Below the pieces are notes generated by a model. The model was given only the letters and a program-made list of their open reading frames with translations, did no database searches and was not told the DNA's origin. Shown piece by piece: positions 45,528 to 55,241 of a DNA stretch of 64,000 nt (the first letter of the stretch is position 1; the number at the start of each line of letters is the position of its first letter). The position numbers and the translations under genes were made by a program. Origin of the DNA: Halolamina salifodinae (GTDB lineage: Archaea > Halobacteriota > Halobacteria > Halobacteriales > Haloferacaceae); assembly GCF_017874235.1 (NCBI RefSeq), contig NZ_JAGGLC010000001.1, forward strand, positions 62,001-126,000, read 5' to 3'.

Positions 45528-46625
45528 TCAGTCGTCGCCGGTCGCGGCCTCGGGCGCCGACTCGACGCCGAGTTCGCCCGCGCGCTCGCGATCCTCGAGC
45601 CACGTGTCGGCGTCGAGCGCCGCCTCGCTGCCCATGCCGGCGGCGGTGACCGCCTGCTGGTAGTGGTGGTCGACCACGTCGCCGGCGCCGAAGATACCCG
45701 GCACGTCCGTCGCGGTCTGACCGCCGTCGCGGCCGCCCTGGGTGATGATGTAGCCCTCATCGTCGAGTTCGACGCCAGTGCCTTCGAGGTAGCCCGCGTT
45801 CGGCGTGTGGCCGATAGCGTAGAACACCGCGCCCACGTCCATCTCGAACGTCTCGACGTCTTCCTCGCCGGCCTCGAACTTCTCCTTGGGGTGGCCCTCG
45901 GGGTGGCGCACGAGCGAGGCGTAGTCGATGCCCTCGTCGGGGGTGCCGTGGATCTCGGTGAGTTCGGTGTTCCAGAGGATCTCCACGTCGCCGTCCTCGA
46001 CCTTGTCCATGATGCGGTCGATCCAGTAGTCCTCCGCGCGGAACTCGTCGCGGCGGTGGGCGATGTAGACGGTGTCCGCGAACTTGGTGAGGAAGTTGGC
46101 CTCCTCCATCGCGGCGTCGCCGCCGCCGACGACGAGCATGTCCTCGCCGCGGAAGAACGCGCCGTCACAGGTGGCACACGTCGAGAGCCCGTAGCCCATC
46201 AGTTCGTCCTCGCCCGGCACGCCGAGCGTGCGCGCCGAGGCACCGGAGGCGGCGATGAACGCGTCGCAGGTGTACACGTCGCCGTCGCGCATCTCGACGC
46301 GGAACGGCGGCGCGTCGATGCCGTCCTCGCTCTCGCCGAGGCCGGTCACGTCGACGACGATGCCGTGCTCGGTTTCGGCGCCGAAGCGCTTGGCCTGCTC
46401 CTTCATGTTGTTCACCAGTTCCGGCCCGGAGATGCCCTCGGGGAAGCCGGGGTAGTTGTCGACTTCCGTGGTGAGCGTGAGCTGTCCGCCCGGCTCGTCG
46501 CCCTCGAAGACGAGCGGCTCGTTGTTCGACCGCCCGGCGTAGATGGCCGCGGTGAGCCCGGCGATGCCCGTTCCGGCGACGATCAGGCGACGGTGGTCGA
46601 CCGCCTCCTCGACGTGCTCGGTCAT
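45528..46625 (-). CDS. trxB: Thioredoxin-reductase-like flavoprotein
   Basis: 365-residue FAD/NAD(P)H enzyme. IVAGTGIAGLTAAIYAG binds FAD; STCATCDGAFFRG has the redox-active CxxC; MLVVGGGDAAMEEANFL binds NAD(P)H; VPGIFGAGDVVDHHYQQAVT is the C-terminal FAD motif. It reduces thioredoxin or related disulfide carriers in the cytoplasm. The C-terminal extension of about 25 residues is acidic. I chose the ATG at 46625; the upstream part of the open frame has no homology. Confidence 0.9.
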   Translation of the reverse strand: MTEHVEEAVDHRRLIVAGTGIAGLTAAIYAGRSNNEPLVFEGDEPGGQLTLTTEVDNYPGFPEGISGPELVNNMKEQAKRFGAETEHGIVVDVTGLGESEDGIDAPPFRVEMRDGDVYTCDAFIAASGASARTLGVPGEDELMGYGLSTCATCDGAFFRGEDMLVVGGGDAAMEEANFLTKFADTVYIAHRRDEFRAEDYWIDRIMDKVEDGDVEILWNTELTEIHGTPDEGIDYASLVRHPEGHPKEKFEAGEEDVETFEMDVGAVFYAIGHTPNAGYLEGTGVELDDEGYIITQGGRDGGQTATDVPGIFGAGDVVDHHYQQAVTAAGMGSEAALDADTWLEDRERAGELGVESAPEAATGDD

Positions 46626-46813
46626 GAACGAAGCTAGGCGGGTGGCGGGTATGTACGTTATGCTGTTCACCAGTCGCGGCGCACGACCTGACGCGGCCAC
46701 GGCCGCGTCGTCGGAGCCAACGCCGCGACTGTGTCGGTGTACCGACCGCGCACGAACGCTGTAGCGCCAGCCCGCTCCGACAGCCTTACCGCCCGAGCGG
46801 CGAACGCCCGAGC

Positions 46814-47113
46814 ATGCCCGCCGATCTGGAGGAGAAGACCGACCGCTACGGCGAGATGCTGGCCGACGCGCTGGAGGCTGCCGAACCCGCGGCGCCGCCG
46901 GGGACACCGCTGGGCGAGGCTGCCGCAGAGACGTACGAGATGGCCGACTCCTACCTCGACGACGGCCGGCACTTCCGCGAGGCCGACGACCCCGTGAACG
47001 CGCTGGCGTCGTTCTCCTATGGGTACGGCTGGCTCGACGCCGGCGTGCGGTTCGGCCTGTTCGAGATCCCCGAAGAAACAGAACTGTTCACGACCGAAGC
47101 GGGCGGCGAGTAG
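46814..47113 (+). CDS. DUF357-family protein
   Basis: 99-residue helical protein. TYEMADSYLDDGRHFREADDP and ALASFSYGYGWLDAGVRFGL are typical of the archaeal DUF357 family. No catalytic residues are apparent. Its TAG stop directly abuts the stop of cysS on the other strand (47113/47114), so the two genes meet tail to tail with no spacer. Confidence 0.8.
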   Translation: MPADLEEKTDRYGEMLADALEAAEPAAPPGTPLGEAAAETYEMADSYLDDGRHFREADDPVNALASFSYGYGWLDAGVRFGLFEIPEETELFTTEAGGE

Positions 47114-48592
<1,479 letters not shown>

Positions 48593-48658
48593 GCAGAGGG
48601 CTTCTCCGGCCGGCGGTTTCAAGGCGTCGGATCCGGCGCTGCCGGCGGCCTCCGGCGC

Positions 48659-49168
48659 TTAGACCGGGACGTTGGCCAGCGCGTCCTCGACGGCCCGGAG
48701 CGCCGACACGCCCGCGCGACGATCCACGACGACCAGCAGCGTCCCCTCGGCGACGGCGGCGGCTTCGGCGTCGATGTCCTCGGCGTCGAGGCGGCCACAG
48801 ACTGCCGCGAGCGCGGCCACATCCACATCGCCCGTTGCGAGCACCGCTGTCATCGACCCCGCGTCCGGAACGACGGCGGCACCGCCGATGGAGAGGAGGA
48901 CTTCGGTGTCGTCGCCGGCCTCACTTGCAGACTCGGCGTCCTCGATCACACCTACGCCGCTCTCCATCCGGACGCGGGCGTCCGCGTCGCGCGTCTCGAA
49001 CTCGGGAAGGTCGTCGGCGAACCGCCGGAGCGCCGTGGCGACTGGCTCCGTCTCGCCAACGTCGAGGAACGCGGCGGCGGCAGTGTAGTTGACGACGCCG
49101 GCCCGGAGCGCCTGTAGAAGGAAGGGATGGTCGCGGACCGCTTCGCGGGTCGCGGCTGCGGTGGACAT
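48659..49168 (-). CDS. Uncharacterised haloarchaeal protein (169 aa)
   Basis: 169-residue protein. STAAATREAVRDHPFLLQAL and AGVVNYTAAAAFLDVGE suggest an N-terminal helical region of a type seen in haloarchaeal proteins; the C-terminal half (MTAVLATGDVDVAALAAVCG, LLVVVDRRAGVSALRAVEDA) has two similar beta-alpha units and may be ACT-like. No ligand residues identified. Start at the ATG at 49168. Same strand as cysS, 66 bp upstream. Confidence 0.6.
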   Translation of the reverse strand: MSTAAATREAVRDHPFLLQALRAGVVNYTAAAAFLDVGETEPVATALRRFADDLPEFETRDADARVRMESGVGVIEDAESASEAGDDTEVLLSIGGAAVVPDAGSMTAVLATGDVDVAALAAVCGRLDAEDIDAEAAAVAEGTLLVVVDRRAGVSALRAVEDALANVPV

Positions 49169-49279
49169 GTCTGAGCGTGACCGGGGCGGCGCCAAAAGTC
49201 CATCCACCTGCGGGCGTCCGGTGGCGGGTGGCGCAGTGACGGCGCCACCGTGGGTTGCAACTCACCAGCGAAAGAAGCG

Positions 49280-49828
49280 TCAGGCCAGCGCGATCACGAC
49301 CCCGACGACGGTGATCAGCGCGACCAGCGCGGCGGCGGCGACGACGATCTGACTCTGGATACTCACCGCGACGATGGCGGCCGCGAGGAGCGCACCGACG
49401 GCGAGCGTCAGTAGCCCGACCGTCTCCGCATCCGGCGGCCAGATGCTGGGGTCGGGCTGTGGTTCCGCGAGCCGCTCGTCGACGTCCACGCCGAGGCTGT
49501 AGCCCTCCGCTTCGGAGGGTTCGACCCGAACGTTGACGGCCGTGGTTTCGGCGCCGTAGCCCACCGAAATCGTTAGCTCACCTGAGACCGGCTCCTCGAC
49601 TTCTCTGGTGTCCACCCGGACATGGCCAGTCGCGCCGCTTCCGACGAACGCGTCGCCGTCGCGGATCCGAGCCACCGCCGAGAGCGCCTCGTCCAACTGA
49701 ACGTGGACGTGCGAGCCGTCGCCGTGGTTCTCGATGGCCACGTCGAACGACTCGTCGGCGACGAACGACGCCGGCGCGTCGATGCCGCGCGGGCGGCCCC
49801 GGTTCAGGTGGACTGAGAGAGCCGACAC
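49280..49828 (-). CDS. Haloarchaeal membrane protein with N-terminal Ig-like domain
   Basis: 182-residue protein. Residues 1-110 look like a beta-sandwich (FDVAIENHGDGSHVHVQLDE, ELTISVGYGAETTAVNVRVE). Two TM helices follow at the C-terminus (about residues 135-155 and 160-180). The topology suggests an outside beta domain and a membrane anchor. No ATG precedes the conserved part; a GTG at 49828 or a TTG at 49855 could start it. Confidence 0.55.
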   Translation of the reverse strand: MSALSVHLNRGRPRGIDAPASFVADESFDVAIENHGDGSHVHVQLDEALSAVARIRDGDAFVGSGATGHVRVDTREVEEPVSGELTISVGYGAETTAVNVRVEPSEAEGYSLGVDVDERLAEPQPDPSIWPPDAETVGLLTLAVGALLAAAIVAVSIQSQIVVAAAALVALITVVGVVIALA

Positions 49829-49920
49829 GTCGGTGGGTGTGCCCCCCGGGAGCAAAAAGCTTCACCTCCCGCTACCGAGAACCGGCCGTAGATCGCCGCT
49901 CGTGGCGGTTTGGGCAAAGA

Positions 49921-49926
49921 CTTATA
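49921..49926 (+). promoter_or_regulatory. TATA box of the 48-aa gene
   Basis: CTTATA 26-28 nt before the ATG at 49952, after a purine-rich stretch that could be the BRE. It implies a leaderless transcript and supports the small gene being real. Confidence 0.5.
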
Positions 49927-49951
49927 CCCTCTCCAACCCGAAGCCGTGAGT

Positions 49952-50098
49952 ATGGGTAGCAGTCCCACACCGCCCGTCGTTCGTGACGAACCGTCCCGTA
50001 AGCACGGCCCGGACCTGTCGGCCGTCGGTACCGACCTCGTCATCTGCGACGGCGAGGCGATGACCTACGGGGCGTACCGACGGGGCCGGGAGGAGTAG
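49952..50098 (+). CDS. Small haloarchaeal protein (48 aa)
   Basis: 48-residue frame: MGSSPTPPVVRDEPSRKHG, then GTDLVICDGEAMTYGAYRRG. Good haloarchaeal codon use and a well-placed TATA box support it. No family recognised. Convergent with the OsmC gene. Confidence 0.55.
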   Translation: MGSSPTPPVVRDEPSRKHGPDLSAVGTDLVICDGEAMTYGAYRRGREE

Positions 50099-50113
50099 CG
50101 GCGTTCTGCCGCG

Positions 50114-50509
50114 CTAGAAGGCGCCGCCTTCGAACGTCGTTTCTGCGTGGAGGTCGGTCTTGAGCGCGTCGTGGACCTTACAGAGGTCGAACGCGCGGTC
50201 GATGGCCTCCTGGCCCGCTTCCTCGCTCACGTCGGCCTCGACGGCGATGTCGAACTGGATCGCGGCCAGTTTGTCGTCGTCGTTGAGGTCGCCCGTGATC
50301 GAGAGTTCGATCTCACCCAGATCGCCCACGTCGCGCTGCTGGGCGCCGACGCGGAGCGCCGGGACGTAGCAGGCGCCGTAGGAGGCGAGCAGCGACTCCA
50401 GCGTGTCGGGTGCGGACTCGCCGCCGGGGTCGATGTCGACGGAGAAATCGCGGATCTCGGTCGTGGATTCGTAGCCGGACTCGGAGACAGTAGTGACCTG
50501 TTTGCTCAT
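50114..50509 (-). CDS. OsmC-family protein
   Basis: 131-residue OsmC-like protein. GESAPDTLESLLASYGACYV includes the conserved Cys that reacts with organic peroxides; a second Cys lies near the C-terminus (AFDLCKVHDAL). The two cysteines together fit a peroxiredoxin-like reduction of lipid hydroperoxides. A short N-terminal strand (VTTVSESGYES) is normal. Useful against oxidative stress. Confidence 0.85.
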   Translation of the reverse strand: MSKQVTTVSESGYESTTEIRDFSVDIDPGGESAPDTLESLLASYGACYVPALRVGAQQRDVGDLGEIELSITGDLNDDDKLAAIQFDIAVEADVSEEAGQEAIDRAFDLCKVHDALKTDLHAETTFEGGAF

Positions 50510-50564
50510 CGCGACCGGGAGTTGGGCTGGTCGGGGCCTAAATCTTGCTGCCCCGGCCGACCGA

Positions 50565-51287
50565 TCACTCCGCCAGCGTGTACGACTGGTCGCCGTCGAG
50601 GACGACCACGTCGGCGTCGCTACCAGTCGCCTTCACCTCCCGGACGAACTCGTCGGTGTCGATCTCGATGGGCGGGAACGTGTCGTAGTGCATCGGGAAC
50701 GCGGTGTCAACGTCGAGCCAGTCGACCGCGACGGCGGCCTGTGCCGGCCCCATCGTGAAGTGGTCGCCGACCGGCACCGCGGCGGCGTCGGGTTCGAGGA
50801 ACGGCCCGATCACGTCCTTCATCTCGGAGTGCAGCGAGGTGTCGCCGGCGTGGTAGAACGAGATGGAGTCGGCGTCGTGCTCCTGTGTCGGCTTCGTGTC
50901 GCTGACGACGAACCCCGCGGGCATCCCCCCGGACGCGCCGTAGCCGGTGTCGATGCCGTTGGAGTGGTCCGCACGGACCATCGTGACGAACGCGTCACCG
51001 AGTTCCACGGTGCCGCCGAGGTTCATCCCGGTCGACTGCTCGATCCCGTAGTTGTCGGCCAGATAGCCCGTGATCTCCGGGGTCGCCACGAAGTGGGTCC
51101 CCTCGAAGCGGTCGGCGTCGCCGATGTGGTCGGCGTGGCCGTGAGTGATGAGCACGTGGTCCGGGTCGAGCCCCGCCGGATCCGTGTCGGTAAACGGCGT
51201 GTCGAAGAACGGATCGATCAGCAGCTCCGTGTCGTCGACGGTTACGCCCCAGGTCGAGTGACCGTACCACGTGAGTTCGAAGGTCAT
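50565..51287 (-). CDS. Metal-dependent hydrolase, UPF0173 (MBL fold)
   Basis: 240-residue metallo-beta-lactamase-fold protein. [20 protein letters not shown] is the UPF0173 N-terminus; [16 protein letters not shown] is the H-x-H-x-D-H metal site; [13 protein letters not shown] holds the bridging Asp. The His in [15 protein letters not shown] completes the site. Physiological substrate unknown. It ends the housekeeping stretch before the IS remnant. Confidence 0.9.
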   Translation of the reverse strand: MTFELTWYGHSTWGVTVDDTELLIDPFFDTPFTDTDPAGLDPDHVLITHGHADHIGDADRFEGTHFVATPEITGYLADNYGIEQSTGMNLGGTVELGDAFVTMVRADHSNGIDTGYGASGGMPAGFVVSDTKPTQEHDADSISFYHAGDTSLHSEMKDVIGPFLEPDAAAVPVGDHFTMGPAQAAVAVDWLDVDTAFPMHYDTFPPIEIDTDEFVREVKATGSDADVVVLDGDQSYTLAE

Positions 51288-51341
51288 GCGGTCGACAGTC
51301 GGGCCGGAGGCGCCGTGAATCTTGTCCCCGTTTCGGCGGCG

Positions 51342-51354
51342 GTGTTCAGATAAG
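51342..51354 (+). repeat. Left terminal inverted repeat of IS remnant
   Basis: GTGTTCAGATAAG, a perfect 13-bp inverted match to 51946-51958. Marks the left end of the decayed IS6-family element. Confidence 0.8.
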
Positions 51355-51355
51355 G

Positions 51356-51954
51356 ATGAAGAGTGAGGCGGTTCGTTTTCTGAGTGATATATGCCCGAAA
51401 CGACCGCCTCGACGGGTGTTTGAGCAGGATCGAGTTAGGTTTATGAAACGAGAAGCAACACCGACGGAGTTTATGAAGCTCGGTGTCCAGCTCCATTTGC
51501 GAGGGCTATGCCTACCGCTTGACCTCCGCCTGAAGACGGAGGTATGCGCTATTGGTCTCCATCACTTTCGAATACCGCCTCAATTCTCGGTGAATCCGGT
51601 GTTGGCCGAGCTCAGTCTACTGCTCACAACTGGGTTCACAAGGCCGATGTACAGCCGGAAGACGGTCGAAATCCGGATCACGTCGCAGTTGACGAGACGG
51701 TGAGCGGACTCAACGATGAGCAGTGTTGGCTGTACGCTGCTGTCGATCCGGAAACAATTTGCCGCATACAAAGTTCGAACCGGTTAGAAACGCTTTAGAT
51801 ACGAAAACATGGAAATCTGAACAGCGTCGAACGTGTCTTTCGCGAGGTAAAACGGAGAACCCTACGTTTCTCGAACTGTTTCAGCAACGCCGAGACAGAA
51901 ACTGCAGACGAGTGGGTGAGATCGTTCCCCTTCGCATGGAATCGGCTTATCTGA
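51356..51954 (+). pseudogene. IS6-family transposase remnant (frameshifted, internally deleted)
   Basis: The N-terminal part in one frame has TPTEFMKLGVQLHLRGL. After a disrupting insertion a second frame gives SLSNTASILGESGVGRAQST, NWVHKADVQPEDG and the catalytic-Asp region HVAVDETVSGLNDEQCWLYA. Then the middle catalytic Asp region is lost. The C-terminal end VERVFREVKRRTLRFSNCFS and SFPFAWNRLI survives, including the catalytic Glu, with the stop inside the right repeat. It cannot encode a working transposase. Confidence 0.8.
51522..51543. repeat. 22-bp hairpin inserted in the transposase remnant
   Basis: ACCTCCG, an 8-nt loop CCTGAAGA, then CGGAGGT: perfect 7-bp arms. It splits the transposase between LRGLC and SLSNTA. 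The CGCCTGAAG loop style resembles end hairpins of haloarchaeal IS200/IS605 elements, so this may be an end fragment left by one. Confidence 0.55.
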
Positions 51955-51958
51955 ACAC
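51946..51958 (-). repeat. Right terminal inverted repeat of IS remnant
   Basis: CTTATCTGAACAC, reverse complement of the left repeat at 51342-51354, with the transposase stop codon inside it. Confidence 0.8.
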
Positions 51959-52123
51959 TACCCCGCGGCGACGCCCGCTCCGTATTCAGCAACGCCCGAC
52001 CGGCTGGTGATCGGACCAAACACGCTGAGTGTGTATTTGTTGCCTACCACCATGAAAAATAAAGCGTATCGAAGTTTGGGTCGGCTACCTTTGGGTAAAG
52101 AGACCATGGTACTAAGCGACAAG
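51959..52123. other. Gap between IS remnant and dppA promoter
   Basis: No gene seen. AT-richer than the operon. The 51288-52156 stretch as a whole contains the IS remnant, this spacer and the dppA promoter only. Confidence 0.5.
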
Positions 52124-52130
52124 TTTATCA
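52124..52130 (+). promoter_or_regulatory. TATA-like box of dppA
   Basis: TTTATCA about 28-30 nt upstream of the dppA ATG, fitting a leaderless transcript for the importer operon. Confidence 0.45.
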
Positions 52131-52156
52131 TCAGCATGCAATAATACGAGAGTCAC

Positions 52157-54064
52157 ATGTCTGACCCGTTCGGACGACGTGGAGACGACAAGAACTCGAC
52201 TATCGACCGCCGCCGTTGGCTCCAAGCCGTCGGCGTCGCTGGCGCAGCCGGGATGGCCGGCTGTACCGGTGGTGACGGCACCGACACCGAGACGACCACC
52301 GAAACCACCGAGGGGAACGCGCTCGGGACTGAGACCGCGACGCCCTCCGGTGAGCAGGATCTCCCGGAGGTCGGCGGGACCTACCGAACCGTCAGCAGCA
52401 GTCCTGCCGAGACGCTCAACCCCCTCTACAACACCGAAAACGGCGCGGGGAACCTGATCGGCTACGCGCTCGACATGGGGTACACGTTCAAGCCGGGCAA
52501 CGAGGTGATGCCCCAGCTTTACGACCTGACCACCGAGGACGGTGGGAAGACGTGGACGGGGACGGTTCGTGAGAACCTCCAGTACAGCGATCCCTACGGG
52601 CAGGTCACCGCTGAGGACTTCGTCTATCAGGTTCAGGAGCTCCACCAGGCCGACTGGGCGTCGACGGCAGACTCCAGCGCCTGGCCCAGCGAGGTCACCA
52701 TCGAACAGACCGGCGAGCTCGAGTTCCAGATCACGCTGCCGAGCGCGAACCTGCTCTACCCGCAGACGTACGACCCGCTGCTCTACCCCATCCCGAAGGA
52801 CCTCATGCAGCCGTACGTCGAGGAGCAGGACGACGCCGGCCTGCAGGAGGATCAGGAGCTGCTCAACCTCGAGTTCACCGGGAACCTCGGCGCGTACACG
52901 CTCGAAGAGTGGAACCGCTCCAGCGGTCAGACGTACAGCCGTAACGAGGACTACTACCTACAGGAGGCGACCGACCAGTTCGCGCTCTTCGAGAACGCCC
53001 CCTACTTCGAGAGCCTCGAGAACTCCGTCGTGCAGGAGCAGGCCTCCCGCCTCGGCGCGCTCGAAACCGGCGAGACCGACGCCGCCGCGGTCCCGCCCGA
53101 GCGAGTCCAGGAGTTCGACAACCTCGAGAACGTCGATGTCTACCTCATCCCGCAGCCGTACAACGAGGTCTGTGTGTACAACATGCGGGAGAACGGATGG
53201 AACGCCGGTCCGGGTAACCTCTTCCGTGAGAAGAAGTTCCGCCAGGGGCTCGGCTGTGCCGTCGACAAGCAGACCCTCGTCGAGGGTGTGTTCCGTGGCT
53301 ACGCCAACGTCGAATACACGTGGCAGCCCCGTTGGTCCCGCTGGTACCCCAGCGACGCCGACATGATGGAGTTCGGGACGGGCGACCTCTACGGCTCCGA
53401 GCCCGCCCAGAGTCGCATCGAGGAGGCGATCAGCAACGTCGACCACGAGTACAGCTACGACAGCAACGGGAACCTCCTCAACCCCGAGGGCGACCAGTGT
53501 ACGATCACGCTCTACCACAGCGCCGGCCAGAACACCGAGCGCTCGATGGCGGAGTTCATCGGCCAGGAGTTCGAGGACAACGCCGGGATCGCCGTCGAAG
53601 TCAACGCGATTCAGGGCGCTCAGTTCTCCCAGGAGTACTGGCAACAGGAGGTCCCCGAGAACGCCGACGACCTCGAGTGGTCCAACGGCTCGTACAACGC
53701 CGGTCCGCGTGACGTGGCCACGAGCGCGAACGCGTGGGACATGACCGTCGTGTTCGGCCTGAACACCTACCCGCTCAACCCACTCGCCGGCGAGGTCTTC
53801 TTCCAGAAGGACTCGTTCTACAACCCCTACGGCTACTACCCCTCCTGGGACGCCAAGGATCTGTTCGAGCAGGCGAACAACGCCGAGAGCCCCGAGGAGC
53901 TCGAGGAGATCTTCGGCGAGATCTTCGTCAACATCGCCGAGGACCAGCCCATGGCGATGCTCGCGTTCCCGAGCGGCCGAACCGGCTACTCGTCGGACAT
54001 GGTCGGGCCCGCGGAGAACTTCTTCAGCGGCTGGAACTTCCCCGGCTGGTACCGAGAGGAGTAA
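52157..54064 (+). CDS. dppA: Peptide/oligopeptide ABC transporter substrate-binding lipoprotein
   Basis: 635-residue solute-binding protein of the SBP_bac_5 (DppA/OppA) family. The N-terminus has a twin-arginine signal (RRRWLQAVGV) ending in the lipobox MAGC, so it is Tat-exported and lipid-anchored outside the membrane. A Thr/Glu-rich spacer follows. The body shows YGQVTAEDFVYQVQEL and LGCAVDKQTLVEGVFRGYAN, typical of the family. Ligand likely peptides but could be other oligomers. First gene of the operon, with an own promoter. Confidence 0.92.
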   Translation: MSDPFGRRGDDKNSTIDRRRWLQAVGVAGAAGMAGCTGGDGTDTETTTETTEGNALGTETATPSGEQDLPEVGGTYRTVSSSPAETLNPLYNTENGAGNLIGYALDMGYTFKPGNEVMPQLYDLTTEDGGKTWTGTVRENLQYSDPYGQVTAEDFVYQVQELHQADWASTADSSAWPSEVTIEQTGELEFQITLPSANLLYPQTYDPLLYPIPKDLMQPYVEEQDDAGLQEDQELLNLEFTGNLGAYTLEEWNRSSGQTYSRNEDYYLQEATDQFALFENAPYFESLENSVVQEQASRLGALETGETDAAAVPPERVQEFDNLENVDVYLIPQPYNEVCVYNMRENGWNAGPGNLFREKKFRQGLGCAVDKQTLVEGVFRGYANVEYTWQPRWSRWYPSDADMMEFGTGDLYGSEPAQSRIEEAISNVDHEYSYDSNGNLLNPEGDQCTITLYHSAGQNTERSMAEFIGQEFEDNAGIAVEVNAIQGAQFSQEYWQQEVPENADDLEWSNGSYNAGPRDVATSANAWDMTVVFGLNTYPLNPLAGEVFFQKDSFYNPYGYYPSWDAKDLFEQANNAESPEELEEIFGEIFVNIAEDQPMAMLAFPSGRTGYSSDMVGPAENFFSGWNFPGWYREE

Positions 54065-54071
54065 GCCGCAG

Positions 54072-54086
54072 CCGCGGGCGTTTTTT
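54072..54086 (+). terminator. Possible T-rich terminator after dppA
   Basis: GC-rich run followed by TTTTTT at 54081-54086, eight nt after the dppA stop. It may lower transcription between the abundant binding protein and the permease genes. Confidence 0.35.
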
Positions 54087-54119
54087 GCGGACGCGGCGGG
54101 GTCGTCCATCGAAACACAC

Positions 54120-54137
54120 ATGGGATAAACATCCCAT
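54120..54137. promoter_or_regulatory. Perfect 7-bp dyad between dppA and dppB
   Basis: ATGGGAT, AAAC spacer, ATCCCAT. A perfect palindrome in the 202-bp gap, about 130 bp before dppB. It could be a repressor operator or an RNA hairpin. Seen in sequence; role inferred. Confidence 0.4.
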
Positions 54138-54266
54138 ATCGGATAACACCGCTCGGTAGTTGCCACTCATACACACAGTGATGGCGGCCGGCGCGACGCA
54201 GACGGGAAACGGGCAGCCGAACAGACGGATGGAGTTTACAACATACACATGAGGTCGCGATAAGCA

Positions 54267-55241
54267 ATGGGAATGGAATGGTACATCGTCCGACGGGTCG
54301 CGTGGGCGGCCATCGTGACGTTCATCATCGTTTCGGTCACGTGGGGGCTGATGGCAGCGGCGCCGAACCCCGAAGTCCAGAAAGCTGCCACACAGGCGGC
54401 GATGGACGGCGAGGACCCGGCCGCAGCCGCCGATCTAGCGAGACAGCGCGCACAACTCGACCGACCGCTCCACGAGCGATTCATGGACTACGTCGTCGGG
54501 GTCTACACGCTCAACTGGGGCTGGTCATCAACTCGGAACCAGCCAGTGACGCAGGCGCTGATTGAGTCACTCCACTACACCGTCCAGTACTCCGTGCCGT
54601 GGACGATCCTGACGGTGTTGATCGGACCGCTCGTTGGGCTGTACTCCGCCGCGAACCAGTACAGCTGGAAGGACCATGCTGCGACTGGCTTCGCGTTCTT
54701 CGGCTACGCGATCCCGAACTTCTTCTTCGGGATCATACTGCTGTTGTTGTTCGGGGTACAGTTACGATGGATCCCGATCGTCTACAACACTGACGTTGCG
54801 GTGTTCAGCGTCGAGAACGCCATACAGCTCAGCGTCCCCATCTTCGTGTTGGTGACGGGCTCTATCGGCGCCATCATGCGCGTCTCGCGTAACGAGTCCG
54901 CGGAGTACACGAACGCCGACTTCGTGAAAACCGCGAAGGCGAAAGGTGTCTCCACCTATCGGATCTACTTCCGGCACGTGCTTCGGCCGACGATGGTGCC
55001 ACTGTCGACGACAATCGTCGGCTACCTGCTGGCGCTGTTCACGGGGTCGTCCCTGCTGGTGGAGGTCGTGTTCGGGATCCCCGGACTGGGGCGAACGCTC
55101 TACGACGCGGTGATCGCACAGGACACGAGCCTCGTGCTCGGTTCGGTCCTGTTTTTCACCTTCGTCGCGACCATCGGGAACCTGATCCAGGACATGGTGT
55201 ACACAGTGCTTGACCCGCGTATCAGCTTCGAGGATCGATAA
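54267..55241 (+). CDS. dppB: ABC transporter permease (DppB type)
   Basis: 324-residue permease with about six TM helices. First TM starts YIVRRVAWAAIVTFIIVSVT. The cytoplasmic EAA loop, which contacts the ATPase, reads YTNADFVKTAKAKGVSTYRI. Family ending LGSVLFFTFVATIGNLIQDM is present. Together with DppC it forms the membrane channel. Its stop overlaps the DppC start by one base (TAATG). Confidence 0.93.
   Translation: MGMEWYIVRRVAWAAIVTFIIVSVTWGLMAAAPNPEVQKAATQAAMDGEDPAAAADLARQRAQLDRPLHERFMDYVVGVYTLNWGWSSTRNQPVTQALIESLHYTVQYSVPWTILTVLIGPLVGLYSAANQYSWKDHAATGFAFFGYAIPNFFFGIILLLLFGVQLRWIPIVYNTDVAVFSVENAIQLSVPIFVLVTGSIGAIMRVSRNESAEYTNADFVKTAKAKGVSTYRIYFRHVLRPTMVPLSTTIVGYLLALFTGSSLLVEVVFGIPGLGRTLYDAVIAQDTSLVLGSVLFFTFVATIGNLIQDMVYTVLDPRISFEDR

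Larger units (their letters stand above)
51342..51958 (+). mobile_element. Decayed IS6-family insertion sequence
   Basis: 617-bp element bounded by perfect 13-bp terminal inverted repeats. It holds pieces of an IS6-type transposase in at least two frames, an internal hairpin and a central deletion. The intact family is usually longer. I see no clear 8-bp target duplication. It sits 5' of the ABC importer operon, with the element's right end about 200 bp from the dppA start. Confidence 0.75.

Noticed and set aside
51334..51341. Candidate 8-bp target duplication of the IS6 remnant
   Set aside because: CGGCGGCG before the left end matches only imperfectly, and off-register, after the right end.
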